Assembly (NCBI RefSeq): GCF_900184795.1
Contig: NZ_FXXN01000028.1
Span: 404,632-468,631, forward strand
Direction of reading: 5' to 3'
Origin: Magnetospirillum sp. 15-1
GTDB taxonomy: Bacteria; Pseudomonadota; Alphaproteobacteria; Rhodospirillales; Magnetospirillaceae
DNA length: 64,000 bases
The position numbers and the translations under genes are program-made. A model generated the notes under the pieces. That model saw nothing but the letters and a program-made list of their open reading frames with translations, had not been told where the DNA came from and made no database searches. Shown one piece after another: positions 33,901 through 44,629 of this stretch. Within the stretch, counting starts at the first letter, position 1. The number at the start of each line of letters is the position of its first letter.

Positions 33901-34494
33901 CTACCTCACCCAACGGCCGAGATAGTTCTGAATCAACTGGGCCATCTGCTGGTCGATGTCCCTGACCAGGCTTTCGCTGATGTCATAGAGCACCCGGTCG
34001 CGCTCGTTGAGCGTGATGCCCTCGGCCACGGTGCGCGAGCGCGTCGCCTGGGCCATGGTCTCGCCCTGGATCATGCCGCGCTGGTCGAGGATCTGGATCG
34101 CCACGTTGAGGGCGGCGTCGTAGCGCAGTTCCTGCTCCTTCTTGAAGGCGCCGCTCAGGCCCTTGTCGATGGCGAGCGGCACCTCGACCACCTTGGCGTC
34201 CTTGATCACCACGCGGGCCGAGCCGGTGCGGCCCACCGGCTTCAGGCGGTCCTGGGCCCAGCGCTGCGCCGCCCCTTCGGGCGACACCGGCATCAGGTGC
34301 TCGATATGGGGGGAGCGGCCGGGGGCCACGAACTCCGAGACGATCTCCAACTGCCCGACGTCAAGCTGGAAGGGCCGCAGGTTGGCGAAGCTGATTTCGG
34401 GCAGCTTCTGCATGGGCGGCCTGGCGTTCTGGCAGGCGCTGGCCGTAAGAGCGGCGACGACGGCCACCATCAGGCGGAAATGCCGAGAGATCAT
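33901..34494 (-). CDS. Predicted lipoprotein of unknown function
   Basis: A 197-residue protein whose start at 34494 gives a signal peptide ending LTASAC, a lipobox with Cys21 as the acylation site. The mature part is mixed alpha/beta with a long helical end (VRDIDQQMAQLIQNYLGRW). No named domain is recognised, though the form resembles outer-membrane-associated alphaproteobacterial lipoproteins. It lies downstream of hslO in the same direction with a 62-base gap. Confidence 0.65.
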   Translation of the reverse strand: MISRHFRLMVAVVAALTASACQNARPPMQKLPEISFANLRPFQLDVGQLEIVSEFVAPGRSPHIEHLMPVSPEGAAQRWAQDRLKPVGRTGSARVVIKDAKVVEVPLAIDKGLSGAFKKEQELRYDAALNVAIQILDQRGMIQGETMAQATRSRTVAEGITLNERDRVLYDISESLVRDIDQQMAQLIQNYLGRWVR

Positions 34495-34556
34495 GGGAAG
34501 GGTTCCCCTTGGCTTGCAACGATGTGGGCTCAATATCGGTGCGGTGTGGCGGACCG

Positions 34557-35456
34557 TCAAGACGGCTGCAGCTCCGATAGGCGGAAGACATGGTCGGTGC
34601 GGCAGAACTCGCAGGTCACCACGATCCGGCCCGCCTCGTCGGCCACCGAGGCCACCTCGGCGGCGGGAAGCGAGCGCAGCGTCGCCTCGACCTTGGTCCG
34701 CGAGCAGCGGCAACGGGCCTGCAGCGCCTTGGCCTCGAAGACCTGCAACTGTTCGGCATGGTACAGGCGATAGAGCAATTGCTCGGGCTCCAGAGTGGGG
34801 TCGACCATCTCGGCGCCGGTGACGCTGGAGAGCAGGATCTCGGCGCGGCGCCAGGTTTCCCGGGCCTCCTCGGCCACCAGGATGGGAGCGCTGCCGGTCC
34901 CGGCCGGCATGCGCTGGATCATCAGCGCGGCGGCCGCCCAGCCCAGGCCGTCGGCCGGCGGACGCACCACGGCCTCGATGGCGGTGTCCAACTGCTCTGA
35001 TTGTTTGAAATAGGCCCGGGCGCAATCTTCCAGGGTCGGCCCTTCCAGTTCGACGATGCCCTGATAGCGTTCGGTATCCGGCCCCTGGTCGACGGTGAAG
35101 GCGAGATAGCCCTTGCCCAGCATGGCGGGCACCGAGGCCCGCCCGGCGAGCGGCACCTGCCCCAGCCGGGCGGCATCGAAACGGGCGTGGGCGCGCACGT
35201 CGCCGCCGCTGGTCACGTCGGCCACCAGCAGCGAGACCGGGCCGTCGCCCTGGGCCTGCAGGGTGAAGATGCCGTCGAACTTCATGGAGGTGGCCAGCAC
35301 GGCGGCCAGCGCCATGGTCTCGGCCAGCAGGGCGGCCACCGGCACCGGATAGGCATGCTGGTCGTCGAGAATAGTATCCAGCGCACTCCCGAGCCGCGCC
35401 AGACGGCCACGCACCGCGCCACCCATCACGGCGAAGGGCAGGACCGAATCGGTCAA
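34557..35456 (-). CDS. hslO: Redox-regulated chaperone Hsp33
   Basis: A 299-residue cytoplasmic holdase activated by oxidation. The C-terminus has the zinc set CRCS and CEFC, the redox switch. The N-terminal fold is recognisable from [11 protein letters not shown] and [21 protein letters not shown] chose TTG 35456, which overlaps the argF stop (TTGA); methionines or GTG about nine codons later are possible. The position after argF implies co-transcription with arginine genes, as seen in other alphaproteobacteria. Confidence 0.9.
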   Translation of the reverse strand: MTDSVLPFAVMGGAVRGRLARLGSALDTILDDQHAYPVPVAALLAETMALAAVLATSMKFDGIFTLQAQGDGPVSLLVADVTSGGDVRAHARFDAARLGQVPLAGRASVPAMLGKGYLAFTVDQGPDTERYQGIVELEGPTLEDCARAYFKQSEQLDTAIEAVVRPPADGLGWAAAALMIQRMPAGTGSAPILVAEEARETWRRAEILLSSVTGAEMVDPTLEPEQLLYRLYHAEQLQVFEAKALQARCRCSRTKVEATLRSLPAAEVASVADEAGRIVVTCEFCRTDHVFRLSELQPS

Positions 35457-36366
35457 GCCAGGCACCAGGTCAGGATGCCCTTCTGGACGTGCAGGCGGTT
35501 TTCCGCCTCGTCCCATACCACCGATTGCGGGCCGTCCATGACCGGATCGGTCACTTCCTCGCCGCGATGGGCGGGCAGGCAGTGCATGAACAGGGCGTCG
35601 GGCGCCGCCTTGGCCATCAGCGCCTCGTTGACCTGATAGGGCTCCAGCAGTTCGTGGCGGTTGCCATCCTTGCAGCCCATGGATACCCAGGTATCGGTCA
35701 GCACCAGATGGGCGCCGGCCACCGCCTCGGCGGGGTGGGTGGTCAGCACCACGCTGGCGCCCTTGGCACGCGCCCAGTCCACCGCGCGGCGCGACGGCAT
35801 CAGGCCTTCCGGGCAGGCCAGCCTGATCTCGCAGCCGAAATGGCCGGCGGCGTGAATCCAGCTGGCGGCCACGTTGTTGCCGTCGCCCACCCAGGCCACC
35901 ACCTTGCCCTTGAGCGAGCCGCGATGCTCCTCGAAGGTCATCACGTCGGCCATCACCTGACAGGGATGGGATTCATCGGTCAGGCCGTTGATCACAGGCA
36001 TGCCGGCGTATTGGGCCAGTTGGGTCAGCTTGTCGGCCAGGTTGGTGCGGATCATCACCGCGTCGACGAAGCGCGACAGTACCCGGGCGGTGTCGGCGAT
36101 GGTCTCGCCCCGGCCCAGTTGGGTATCGCCCGCCGCCAGCATGACGACGTCGCCGCCCAGTTGCTTCATGCCCACCTCGAAGGACACGCGGGTCCGGGTC
36201 GAGGGCTTCTCGAAGATCATGGCCAGCATCTTGCCGGCCAGCGGCGCCTTGGGGCCCTTGCCCTGCTTATAGGCGAGGCCGAGATCGAGGATATGGCGCA
36301 GCGTCGCCGTATCGAATCCATCGAGGTCGAGGAAGTGGCGCGGGGCGCCCGATGCTTTGACAGAGT

Positions 36367-36370
<4 letters not shown>
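35453..36370 (-). CDS. argF: Ornithine carbamoyltransferase
   Basis: A 305-residue enzyme making citrulline from ornithine and carbamoyl phosphate. The carbamoyl-phosphate motif STRTRVSFE, the HPCQ loop and the ornithine-side [12 protein letters not shown] are all present. Its start overlaps the argD stop by four bases (ATGA), and the stop overlaps the hslO start, giving an argD-argF-hslO unit. Confidence 0.97.
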
Positions 36371-37536
<1,166 letters not shown>

Positions 37537-37656
37537 AATGCTCTCCCGAGAATGCCCGGCGGCCTCGCGAATGCGAGCGATGGTGCCGGTGCGCTCATGG
37601 AAAGCGGCAGAATATCGGTTGGAAATCCAGGAATGTCAACCCGTAAGCGGGTTCCA

Positions 37657-38469
37657 TCAGCTTCTCAGCTTGTATCCCGTATCCAGCATGCGCCAGGTGA
37701 TGAGCAGCAGGACCAGATCGGCGACGGCCATGGCCGCCACTCCGACCATCACCGACCCGTCGCTGGTTCCGATGAATCCGGCCCTGAATCCGTCGATCAT
37801 ATAGAAGAACGGATTGACCAGGGCGATGGCGTGGAAAGTCTGGGGCAGGCGCTCGATGGAATAGAAGGTGCCCGACAGGAACGACAGCGGCGTCACGATG
37901 AAATTGGTCACGGCGGCCATGTGGTCGAACTTGTCGGCCCAGATGCCCCCCATCATGCCCAGCAGGGACAGCATCAGCGAGCCCATCACGGCGTGATAGA
38001 CGATCAGGGCGGGATTGTGGACCGGCAGGTGCACGAACAGGGCCATGGCCAGCCCGACGGCGACGCCCACCGCCAGACCGCGCGCCACGCCGCCCAGCGC
38101 CACCGCCGCCGTCTGCTCGGCGCCGGTCAGCGGCGGCATCAGCATGTCGACGATGTTGCCCTGGACCTTGGCGATGATGATCGACGACGAGGTATTGGCG
38201 AAGGCGTTCTGGACGATGGCCATCATGATCAGGCCGGGGCTGAGGAACTGGACGAAGGGCACGCCCTTGACCTGGGCGGCGACGGGGCCCAGCGCCAGGG
38301 CGAACACCGACAGGAACAGCAAGGTGGTGACGACGGGAGCGATGATGGTCTGGAAATAGACCTTGAGGAAGCGCCGCACCTCCTTCATCAGCAGGGTCCA
38401 GGTGCCCAGCCAGTTGACCGCGCCATAGGAGCGGGGCGCGGGCGGAAGGATGTTGACGTCGTCTCTCAT
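37657..38469 (-). CDS. ABC-2-type transporter permease
   Basis: A 270-residue membrane protein with about six hydrophobic segments and the ABC-2 signature region near the end (TPLSFLSGTFYSIERLP, then NPFFYMIDGFRAGF). Relatives export polysaccharides, drugs or lipids together with a separate ATPase. No ATPase gene is adjacent here, so its partner is elsewhere. ATG 38469 is only 15 bases from the divergent recX start, so the two genes' promoters must overlap the opposite coding region. Confidence 0.82.
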   Translation of the reverse strand: MRDDVNILPPAPRSYGAVNWLGTWTLLMKEVRRFLKVYFQTIIAPVVTTLLFLSVFALALGPVAAQVKGVPFVQFLSPGLIMMAIVQNAFANTSSSIIIAKVQGNIVDMLMPPLTGAEQTAAVALGGVARGLAVGVAVGLAMALFVHLPVHNPALIVYHAVMGSLMLSLLGMMGGIWADKFDHMAAVTNFIVTPLSFLSGTFYSIERLPQTFHAIALVNPFFYMIDGFRAGFIGTSDGSVMVGVAAMAVADLVLLLITWRMLDTGYKLRS

Positions 38470-38484
38470 GCTACACTCCGTTCC

Positions 38485-39033
38485 ATGAAGGAACACGTCT
38501 CCAAATCCGGCGGGCGCCCCCCACCCAGGATCACCGCATCATACCTCGAGAATGCAGCGCTGCATTATCTCGAACGCTATTCCTCGTCCAGGGCCAATCT
38601 GCGCCGGGTACTCATGCGCAAAGTGGACCGCTCGCTGGCCCATTGGGGCGGCGAGCGGGAGGAAGCCGGCCAGGCCGTCGACGCGGTGATCGCCAAGCTG
38701 GCCGGTCTCGGCTATCTCGACGACGCCGCCTATGCCGAGATCAAGGTGCGGGGCTTGCGGCGCAAGGGGGCCAGCACCCGGCTGATTTCCGCCACCCTGG
38801 CCGCCAAGGGGGTGGAGACGGAAACGACCGTCGCCGCCCTGGCGGAGCAGGAACCCGACGCGGAACTAACCGCCGCCTTCACCCTGGCGCGCCGCCGCCG
38901 CCTCGGCCCCTTCCGGCCCAAGGACAAGCGAGCCGAGTTCCGGGCCAAGGACCTGTCGACGCTGGGCCGCGCCGGCTTTTCCTGGGAGATCGCCCGCGCG
39001 GTGATCGAGGCGGAAGAACCGCCGTCAGTCTGA
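38485..39033 (+). CDS. recX: RecX-family regulatory protein
   Basis: A 182-residue protein. NLRRVLMRKVDRSL and KLAGLGYLDDAAYAEIKVRGLRRKGAS match the RecX helical repeats that bind and inhibit RecA filaments, and RRRRLGPFRP with the FSWEIARAVIEA end completes the fold. It is away from recA, as in many alphaproteobacteria. Its end overlaps the convergent MscS gene by nine bases. The start follows GTTCC without a strong ribosome site. Confidence 0.85.
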   Translation: MKEHVSKSGGRPPPRITASYLENAALHYLERYSSSRANLRRVLMRKVDRSLAHWGGEREEAGQAVDAVIAKLAGLGYLDDAAYAEIKVRGLRRKGASTRLISATLAAKGVETETTVAALAEQEPDAELTAAFTLARRRRLGPFRPKDKRAEFRAKDLSTLGRAGFSWEIARAVIEAEEPPSV

Positions 39034-40299
39034 CACCACCTTCTGGGCCTGGGGCGAGCTCATGCTGATGCCCGCCGCGTCGAAGCGCTGCTTGAGGCGG
39101 CGGTTGAACTCGCGGATCAGGGTCATGCGGTCGCCCGGCGTGGTCTTGATGCGCACCCTCAGGATCACCGAGGCGGCATCGAAGCGTTCGACGCCCTGGA
39201 CCTCCAGCGGATCGATCATCATGGCATCCCATTTGGGATCGGCCCGCATCTCGGTACCCAGGTCGACGATCACCTGGGTGGCCTTGTCGGTCTCCACCGC
39301 GTAGGCGACGGGAATGTCGATGGCGGCGTAGTTGAAGCCGCGGCTGGAATTGATCACCGTGGACACGGCGCCGAACGGCACGGTGTGCAGCGAGCCGTTG
39401 CCGTCCCTGATCTTGATGGCACGGATGGAGATGGCCTCGACCGTCCCCACGTGCTCGCCCACCTTGACGGCGTCACCCACCGCGATGGTGTCCTCGAACA
39501 GGATGAAGGCGCCGGTGATGATGTCCTGCACCAGCTTCTGCGAGCCGAAGCCGATGGCGATACCCAGCACACCGGCACCGGCCAGCAGCGGAGCGATGTT
39601 GACGCCCAGTTCCGACAGCACGATCAGCCCGACCATCACCACCAGCAGGACAAAGGCGGCGTTGCGCACCAGGGGCAGCAGGGTGCGCACCCGGCCGGAG
39701 CGCTGCAACTGGTTGCCGTCGGCATCGGTGGCGGCGAGATAGCGCTCGATGACGGCGCGCAGCATCTCCCAGAACACCACCGCCAGGGCAAGGACCAGGA
39801 TGATGTTGACCACTCCGGACAGGATGCGCCGCCCCCATTCCGAGCCCACCACCGCCAGCACGTTGTAGAGTCCAAGCGTCTGGATGGTCATCAGGCCCAC
39901 CGCCGCGCCCAGGCCGCCCAGCAGGATGCGGCGCAGCCAGCCGAGGCGCTGGCGGATGCGCAGGTGCTGTTCCTCGGACAGCCGGCGGCCGGCGAAGCGA
40001 TGCCACGCGCCGCGCGACAGCCGGTCGGCGCCGAAGGCTACCAGAACGGTCAGGACGACGATCACCGCCGTATGCTGCCACTGGTCGCGCCCCGAATGGT
40101 CGGCCAGCTTCTGCACCATCACGTCGGCGGCCTTGTCGCCGATGGCGTTGATCTGGCCGGGCAGCTCGGGAATGGACGCGGGCGGCGGCGATGCCGTCTG
40201 GGCCAGGGCACCGCCGGTCAAGGCGCCCAGCAACAACCCCAGCAACAACAAGGTGGCGAGCAGGCGCCGCAAGACGCCATTATGGGCAACAGCACTCAT
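39025..40299 (-). CDS. MscS-family mechanosensitive ion channel
   Basis: A 424-residue inner-membrane protein with a signal-like first helix, a short periplasmic stretch, about five membrane segments and the MscS pore helix (LLAGAGVLGIAIGFGSQKLV). The cytoplasmic beta domain follows (FEDTIAVGDAVKV, GTVEAISIRAIKIRDGNG). It would release solutes under hypo-osmotic stress. ATG 40299 is chosen over 40329. It is divergent from arsC with 28 bases between starts. Confidence 0.9.
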   Translation of the reverse strand: MSAVAHNGVLRRLLATLLLLGLLLGALTGGALAQTASPPPASIPELPGQINAIGDKAADVMVQKLADHSGRDQWQHTAVIVVLTVLVAFGADRLSRGAWHRFAGRRLSEEQHLRIRQRLGWLRRILLGGLGAAVGLMTIQTLGLYNVLAVVGSEWGRRILSGVVNIILVLALAVVFWEMLRAVIERYLAATDADGNQLQRSGRVRTLLPLVRNAAFVLLVVMVGLIVLSELGVNIAPLLAGAGVLGIAIGFGSQKLVQDIITGAFILFEDTIAVGDAVKVGEHVGTVEAISIRAIKIRDGNGSLHTVPFGAVSTVINSSRGFNYAAIDIPVAYAVETDKATQVIVDLGTEMRADPKWDAMMIDPLEVQGVERFDAASVILRVRIKTTPGDRMTLIREFNRRLKQRFDAAGISMSSPQAQKVVSD

Positions 40300-40327
40300 C
40301 GTCTTTAACCGCTCCGAGGATCGAGGC

Positions 40328-40675
40328 ATGTCCGGTCAGGTCACCATCTATCACAACCCGCGCTGCGGCAAGTCGCGCGATACGCTGAAGCTGATCGAGG
40401 ACAAGGGGATCACCCCCCGGATCATCGAATACCTGAAGGAGCCGCCCTCGGCGGCCGAGCTGAGCCGTATCGTGTCCCTGCTGGGCAAGCGCCCCGCCGA
40501 TATCCTGCGCGGGAAGGAGGCCGCCGAGGCCGGCATCGACCCGGCCGGACTGGACGATGCGGCGCTGATCGCCGCCATGGTGGCCAACCCCATCGTCATC
40601 GAACGCCCCATCGTGGTGACGGACGACAAGGCGGCGCTGGGCCGCCCGCCGGAAAGCGTACTGGCGATTCTGTAA
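40328..40675 (+). CDS. arsC: Glutaredoxin-type arsenate reductase
   Basis: A 115-residue ArsC-family protein. Cys13 in YHNPRCGKSRDTL is the catalytic cysteine, and the later IVIERPIVV with GRPPESV is the arginine-containing substrate loop typical of ArsC. It would reduce arsenate to arsenite using glutathione/glutaredoxin. No arsB or arsR is adjacent, so a YffB/Spx-like housekeeping role is also possible. It is followed by a strong terminator. Confidence 0.85.
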   Translation: MSGQVTIYHNPRCGKSRDTLKLIEDKGITPRIIEYLKEPPSAAELSRIVSLLGKRPADILRGKEAAEAGIDPAGLDDAALIAAMVANPIVIERPIVVTDDKAALGRPPESVLAIL

Positions 40676-40783
40676 GGACGGCCTTCACGCAAACGCAACG
40701 CTCCGGCGCTTGGCGTGCGAGTTGGAACCGGTATAGATTGCCGTCTCGAGCCGTCTCCTCCTCGTCAGGGAAGACAGGCTTTC

Positions 40784-40835
40784 GGCGAGGGGGCCGGCCA
40801 TTTTCCCCGGATGGCCCCCTCGCCTTTTATTTTTG
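40784..40835 (+). terminator. Factor-independent terminator after arsC
   Basis: GGCGAGGGGGCC and GGCCCCCTCGCC make a perfect 12-bp stem, with the T-rich TTTTATTTTT right after. It lies about 110 bases downstream of the arsC stop, immediately before the tandem repeats. Confidence 0.8.
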
Positions 40836-41066
40836 TCCCTCAGTCGCCGGGCGGGATGCGTCCCGCATCCCTTGGCTTTCGCGCCATAAGGCGCGCCGGC
40901 CCTTGGCCGCAACTCCTCGCCTGCGGCTCGTCGGTTTTTTGTCCCTCAGTCGCCGGGCGGGATGCGTCCCGCATCCCTTGGCTTTCGCGCCATAAGGCGC
41001 GCCGGCCCTTGGCCGCAACTCCTCGCCTGCGGCTCGTCGGTTTTTTCCCTCAGTCGCCGGGCGGGA
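40835..41066. repeat. 106-bp tandem repeat, two copies and a partial third, with hairpins
   Basis: The unit starting GTCCCTCAGTCGCCGGGCGG begins at 40835 and again at 40941, is identical over its length, and restarts near 41047 for about 20 bases. Each unit has two perfect hairpins: GGGATGCG/CGCATCCC with a 3-base loop, and CGCGCC/GGCGCG with a 4-base loop, and ends in a T run. It fills the space between the convergent arsC and ecm. A degenerate, shortened copy occurs at 46296-46335. Confidence 0.85.
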
Positions 41067-41073
41067 ACGGCCG

Positions 41074-43086
41074 TCACGCCGCCTTGGCGGTTCGGTCCAG
41101 CAGGGCGACGATGTCGCCCATGATGGCGGTGATGTCGTAATCCTTGGGCGTGTAGATACGGGCGCAGCCGGCGGCCAGCAGCACCTTCTCGTCCTCGGGC
41201 GGAATGATGCCGCCCGCCACCACCGGGATATCGCCCAGGCCGGCGGCCTTCATGCGCTCCAGCACCTCGGTGACCAGCGGCACGTGGCTGCCCGACAGGA
41301 TGGAGAGGCCGACCACGTGAACGCCTTCCTCCAGGGCGGCGTTGACGATCTGGGCCGGAGTCAGGCGGATACCCTCGTAGACCACTTCCATGCCGGCGTC
41401 GCGGGCACGCACGGCGATCTGCTCGGCGCCGTTGGAATGGCCGTCCAGGCCGGGCTTGCCCACCAGGATCTTGACCCGGCGGCCCAGCTTGGCCGAGACC
41501 TCGGCGACCTTCTCGCGCACGGCGCCCATCTTCTCGCCCTTGACCTGAGCGGCGGCACGGGCCACGCCGGTGGGGGCGCGGTATTCGCCGAACACGTCGC
41601 GCAGCGTCTGGGCCCACTCGCCGGTGGTGATGCCGGCATGGGCGGCGGCGATGGAGGGTTCCATGACGTTGCGGCCCTCCTGCGCCGCCGAGCGCAGCTC
41701 GGCCAGGGCCTTGTCCACCGCCTTGGCGTCGCGGGACGAGCGGAAGGCCGCAAGGCGCTCGATCTGCTCGGCCTCGGCCTTGGGATCGACGGTCATGATG
41801 GAACCCCCATTATCCCCATTTGGGCCGGTGGTGAGCGGCGAGGGCTCGGTCTCGGTCCACTTGTTGACGCCGACGACGATCTGCTCGCCGGTCTCGATGG
41901 CGCCGATGCGGCGCGCGTTGGATTCCACCAGCTTCTGCTTCATGTAGCTGGATTCCACCGCCGAGACGGCCCCGCCCATGGCGTCGATGCGCGCCAGCTC
42001 CTCGCGCGCGCCCTCCTTGAGGGATTCCACCTTGGCCGTGATCTCGTGCGAGCCGTCGAAGATGTCGCCGAACTCGAGCAGGTCGGACTCGTAGGCCATG
42101 ATCTGCTGCAGGCGCAGCGACCATTGCTGGTCCCAGGGGCGCGGCAGGCCCAGGGCCTCGTTCCAGGCGGGAAGCTGCACGGCGCGGGCCCGCGCGTTCT
42201 TGGACAGCACCACCGCCAGCATTTCCATGACGATGCGGTAGACGTTGTTCTCCGGCTGCTGCTCGGTCAGGCCCAGCGAATTGACCTGGACGCCGTAGCG
42301 GAAGCGCCGGGCCTTCTCGTCCTTGACGCCGTAGCGGTTGACGCAGATCTCGTCCCACAGCTCGGTGAAGGCGCGCATCTTGCACAGCTCGGTGACGAAG
42401 CGGATGCCGGCATTGACGAAGAAGCTGATGCGGCTGACCACCTGCTCGAAATCGGCGGCCGGCACTGTGGGACGCACGGTGTCGAGCACGGCGATGGCGG
42501 TGGCCAGCGCATAGGCCAGCTCCTGCTCCGGCGTGGCGCCCGCTTCCTGCAGGTGATAGGAGCAGACGTTCATGGGGTTCCACTTGGGAACCTCGCGATA
42601 GGTAAAGCCGATCACGTCGCTGGTCAGCTTCAGGGAGGGCTGCGGCGCGAAGATATAGGTGCCGCGCGACAGGTATTCCTTGATGACGTCGTTCTGGGTG
42701 GTGCCGTTCAGCACCGAACGATGCGCCCCCTGCCTCTCGGCGGCCGCGATGTACAGCGACAGCAGCCAGGCGGCCGGCGCGTTGATGGTCATGGAGGTGT
42801 TCATCTTCTCCAGCGGGATGCCCTCGAACAGGGTCATCATGTCGCCGAGATGGCAGACGGGCACGCCCACCTTGCCCACTTCGCCGCGCGCCAGGGCGTG
42901 ATCGCTGTCGTAGCCGGTCTGGGTCGGCAGATCGAAGGCGATGGACAGTCCGGTCTGGCCCTTGGACAGATTGGTCCGGTAAAGCTTGTTGGACTCGGCC
43001 GCCGAGGAATGGCCTGAATACGTGCGGAACAGCCAGGGCTTCTCACGCGACGGGGTGGCGGTTTCGCGGGCGGTCTTGTCGGTCAT
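41074..43086 (-). CDS. ecm: Ethylmalonyl-CoA mutase (B12-dependent)
   Basis: A 670-residue enzyme of the methylmalonyl-CoA mutase family. The N-terminal barrel (LYRTNLSKGQTGLSIAFDLP, then SYHLQEAGATPEQELAYALA) is followed by the cobalamin domain with KPGLDGHSNGAEQIAV, where the histidine ligates cobalt, and GLSILSGSH. It would convert ethylmalonyl-CoA to methylsuccinyl-CoA. I assign Ecm rather than Mcm because ccr lies divergently next door and mcd follows. ATG 43086 is preferred over 43113. Confidence 0.93.
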   Translation of the reverse strand: MTDKTARETATPSREKPWLFRTYSGHSSAAESNKLYRTNLSKGQTGLSIAFDLPTQTGYDSDHALARGEVGKVGVPVCHLGDMMTLFEGIPLEKMNTSMTINAPAAWLLSLYIAAAERQGAHRSVLNGTTQNDVIKEYLSRGTYIFAPQPSLKLTSDVIGFTYREVPKWNPMNVCSYHLQEAGATPEQELAYALATAIAVLDTVRPTVPAADFEQVVSRISFFVNAGIRFVTELCKMRAFTELWDEICVNRYGVKDEKARRFRYGVQVNSLGLTEQQPENNVYRIVMEMLAVVLSKNARARAVQLPAWNEALGLPRPWDQQWSLRLQQIMAYESDLLEFGDIFDGSHEITAKVESLKEGAREELARIDAMGGAVSAVESSYMKQKLVESNARRIGAIETGEQIVVGVNKWTETEPSPLTTGPNGDNGGSIMTVDPKAEAEQIERLAAFRSSRDAKAVDKALAELRSAAQEGRNVMEPSIAAAHAGITTGEWAQTLRDVFGEYRAPTGVARAAAQVKGEKMGAVREKVAEVSAKLGRRVKILVGKPGLDGHSNGAEQIAVRARDAGMEVVYEGIRLTPAQIVNAALEEGVHVVGLSILSGSHVPLVTEVLERMKAAGLGDIPVVAGGIIPPEDEKVLLAAGCARIYTPKDYDITAIMGDIVALLDRTAKAA

Positions 43087-43301
43087 CGGGGGCTCCAGAC
43101 TGAATCCATTCAAAAAAATGTAACTTTGTCAGGGGTTAGGCCTCGCTGGCGACCTAAAATTTCTCTTTCCCCCGAGTTCGCGAAACAAACTATCATTTTG
43201 TGCATTGCGAAGAAAGCGACAAAACGCTAAAAGGCGGTGTACCGAGCGCCGAGGCTGGCCGCGTCGGGCAAGTGTCGTCCAGAGGGTCAAGGAGTTCTAG
43301 G

Positions 43302-44558
43302 ATGAGCGAGCAGGTGGTCAAGGATCTCTACGAGCTTGGCGAGATTCCGCCGATCGGACATGTGCCGAAGCAGATGTATGCCTGGGCCATCCGGCGCGAG
43401 CGCCATGGCAAGCCCGACACCGCCATGCAGGTCGAGGTGGTCGACACCCCCGACATCGATCCCCATGAAGTGCTGATCATGGTGATGGCCGCCGGCGTCA
43501 ACTACAACGGCGTCTGGGCCGCGCTGGGCAAGCCCATCTCGCCGTTCGACTACCACAAGGCCGATTACCACATCGCCGGTTCCGACGCCTCGGGCATCGT
43601 CTACAAGGTCGGCTCCAAGGTGAAGCGCTGGAAGGTCGGCGACGAGGTGGTGGTTCACTGCAACCAGACCGACGGCGACGACGAGGAATGCAACGGCGGC
43701 GACCCCATGAACTCCGCCAGCCAGCGCATCTGGGGCTATGAGACTCCCGACGGCTCCTTCGCCCAGTTCTGCCGCGTCCAGGCCCAGCAGGTCATGGAGC
43801 GTCCGCGCCACCTGACCTGGGAAGAGAGCGCCTGCTACACCCTGACGCTCGCCACCGCCTATCGCATGCTGTTCGGCCACCGCCCGCATGTGCTGCGTCC
43901 CGGCCACAACGTCCTGGTCTGGGGCGCCGCCGGCGGCCTGGGCTCCATGGCCATTCAGCTGATCGCCGTGTCGGGCGCCAACGCCATCGGCGTGATCTCG
44001 GAAGAGGACAAGCGCGAGTTCGTCCTCGGCCTGGGCGCCAAGGGCGTCATCAACCGCAAGAACTTCGACTGCTGGGGCCAGCTGCCCGACGTCGACGGCG
44101 ACCCCAAGGTCTTCGGCGACTACATGAAGAAGACCCGCGAGTTCGGCAAGGCCATCTGGGACATCACCGGCAAGGGCAACGACGTCGACTTCGTGTTCGA
44201 GCATCCCGGCGAGTCCACCTTCCCGGTGTCGTGCAACGTGGTCAAGCGCGGCGGCATGGTGGTGTTCTGCGCCGGCACCACCGGCTACAACCTGACCTTC
44301 GACGCCCGCTTCGTGTGGATGCGTCAGAAGCGCATCCAGGGCAGCCACTTCGCCAACCTGCTGCAGGCCTCCCAGGCCAACCAGCTGGTGATCGAACGCC
44401 GCATCGACCCCTGCATGTCCGAGGTCTATTCGTGGGACGACATCCCCGCCGCCCACATGAAGATGCTGAAGAACGAGCATAAGCCCGGCAACATGGCGGT
44501 GCTGGTCCAGGCCCTGAAGCCCGGCCGCTACACCGTCGAGGATTGCATCGAGGGCTGA
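43302..44558 (+). CDS. ccr: Crotonyl-CoA carboxylase/reductase
   Basis: A 418-residue MDR-superfamily enzyme that reductively carboxylates crotonyl-CoA to ethylmalonyl-CoA with NADPH and CO2. VLVWGAAGGLGSMAIQL is the dinucleotide fold, and FVFEHPGESTFPVSC and GSHFANLLQASQAN are typical Ccr segments. AAGGAG precedes ATG 43302. The 215-base gap to the divergent ecm carries the palindrome TTCGCGAA at 43177-43184 and a TTTTGT/ACAAAA pair, possible operators. A terminator follows the gene. Confidence 0.96.
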   Translation: MSEQVVKDLYELGEIPPIGHVPKQMYAWAIRRERHGKPDTAMQVEVVDTPDIDPHEVLIMVMAAGVNYNGVWAALGKPISPFDYHKADYHIAGSDASGIVYKVGSKVKRWKVGDEVVVHCNQTDGDDEECNGGDPMNSASQRIWGYETPDGSFAQFCRVQAQQVMERPRHLTWEESACYTLTLATAYRMLFGHRPHVLRPGHNVLVWGAAGGLGSMAIQLIAVSGANAIGVISEEDKREFVLGLGAKGVINRKNFDCWGQLPDVDGDPKVFGDYMKKTREFGKAIWDITGKGNDVDFVFEHPGESTFPVSCNVVKRGGMVVFCAGTTGYNLTFDARFVWMRQKRIQGSHFANLLQASQANQLVIERRIDPCMSEVYSWDDIPAAHMKMLKNEHKPGNMAVLVQALKPGRYTVEDCIEG

Positions 44559-44570
44559 TCCCCGAGCGAA

Positions 44571-44603
44571 AACCCTCTCCCGAATCCGGGAGAGGGTTTT
44601 TTT
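44571..44603 (+). terminator. Factor-independent terminator between ccr and mcd
   Basis: AACCCTCTCCCG pairs with CGGGAGAGGGTT around a 4-base loop and runs into seven T. It begins 12 bases after the ccr stop and ends 26 bases before the mcd start, leaving little room for a new promoter. It may therefore act as a partial terminator that lowers mcd relative to ccr. Confidence 0.8.
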
Positions 44604-44629
44604 CATTTCATTCCGTCAAGGACGCCGTC

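Noticed and set aside
43177-43184. TTCGCGAA as a regulator site for ecm/ccr
   Set aside because: An 8-base palindrome is expected by chance in GC-rich DNA and I know no matching regulator consensus; it is mentioned only in the ccr entry.
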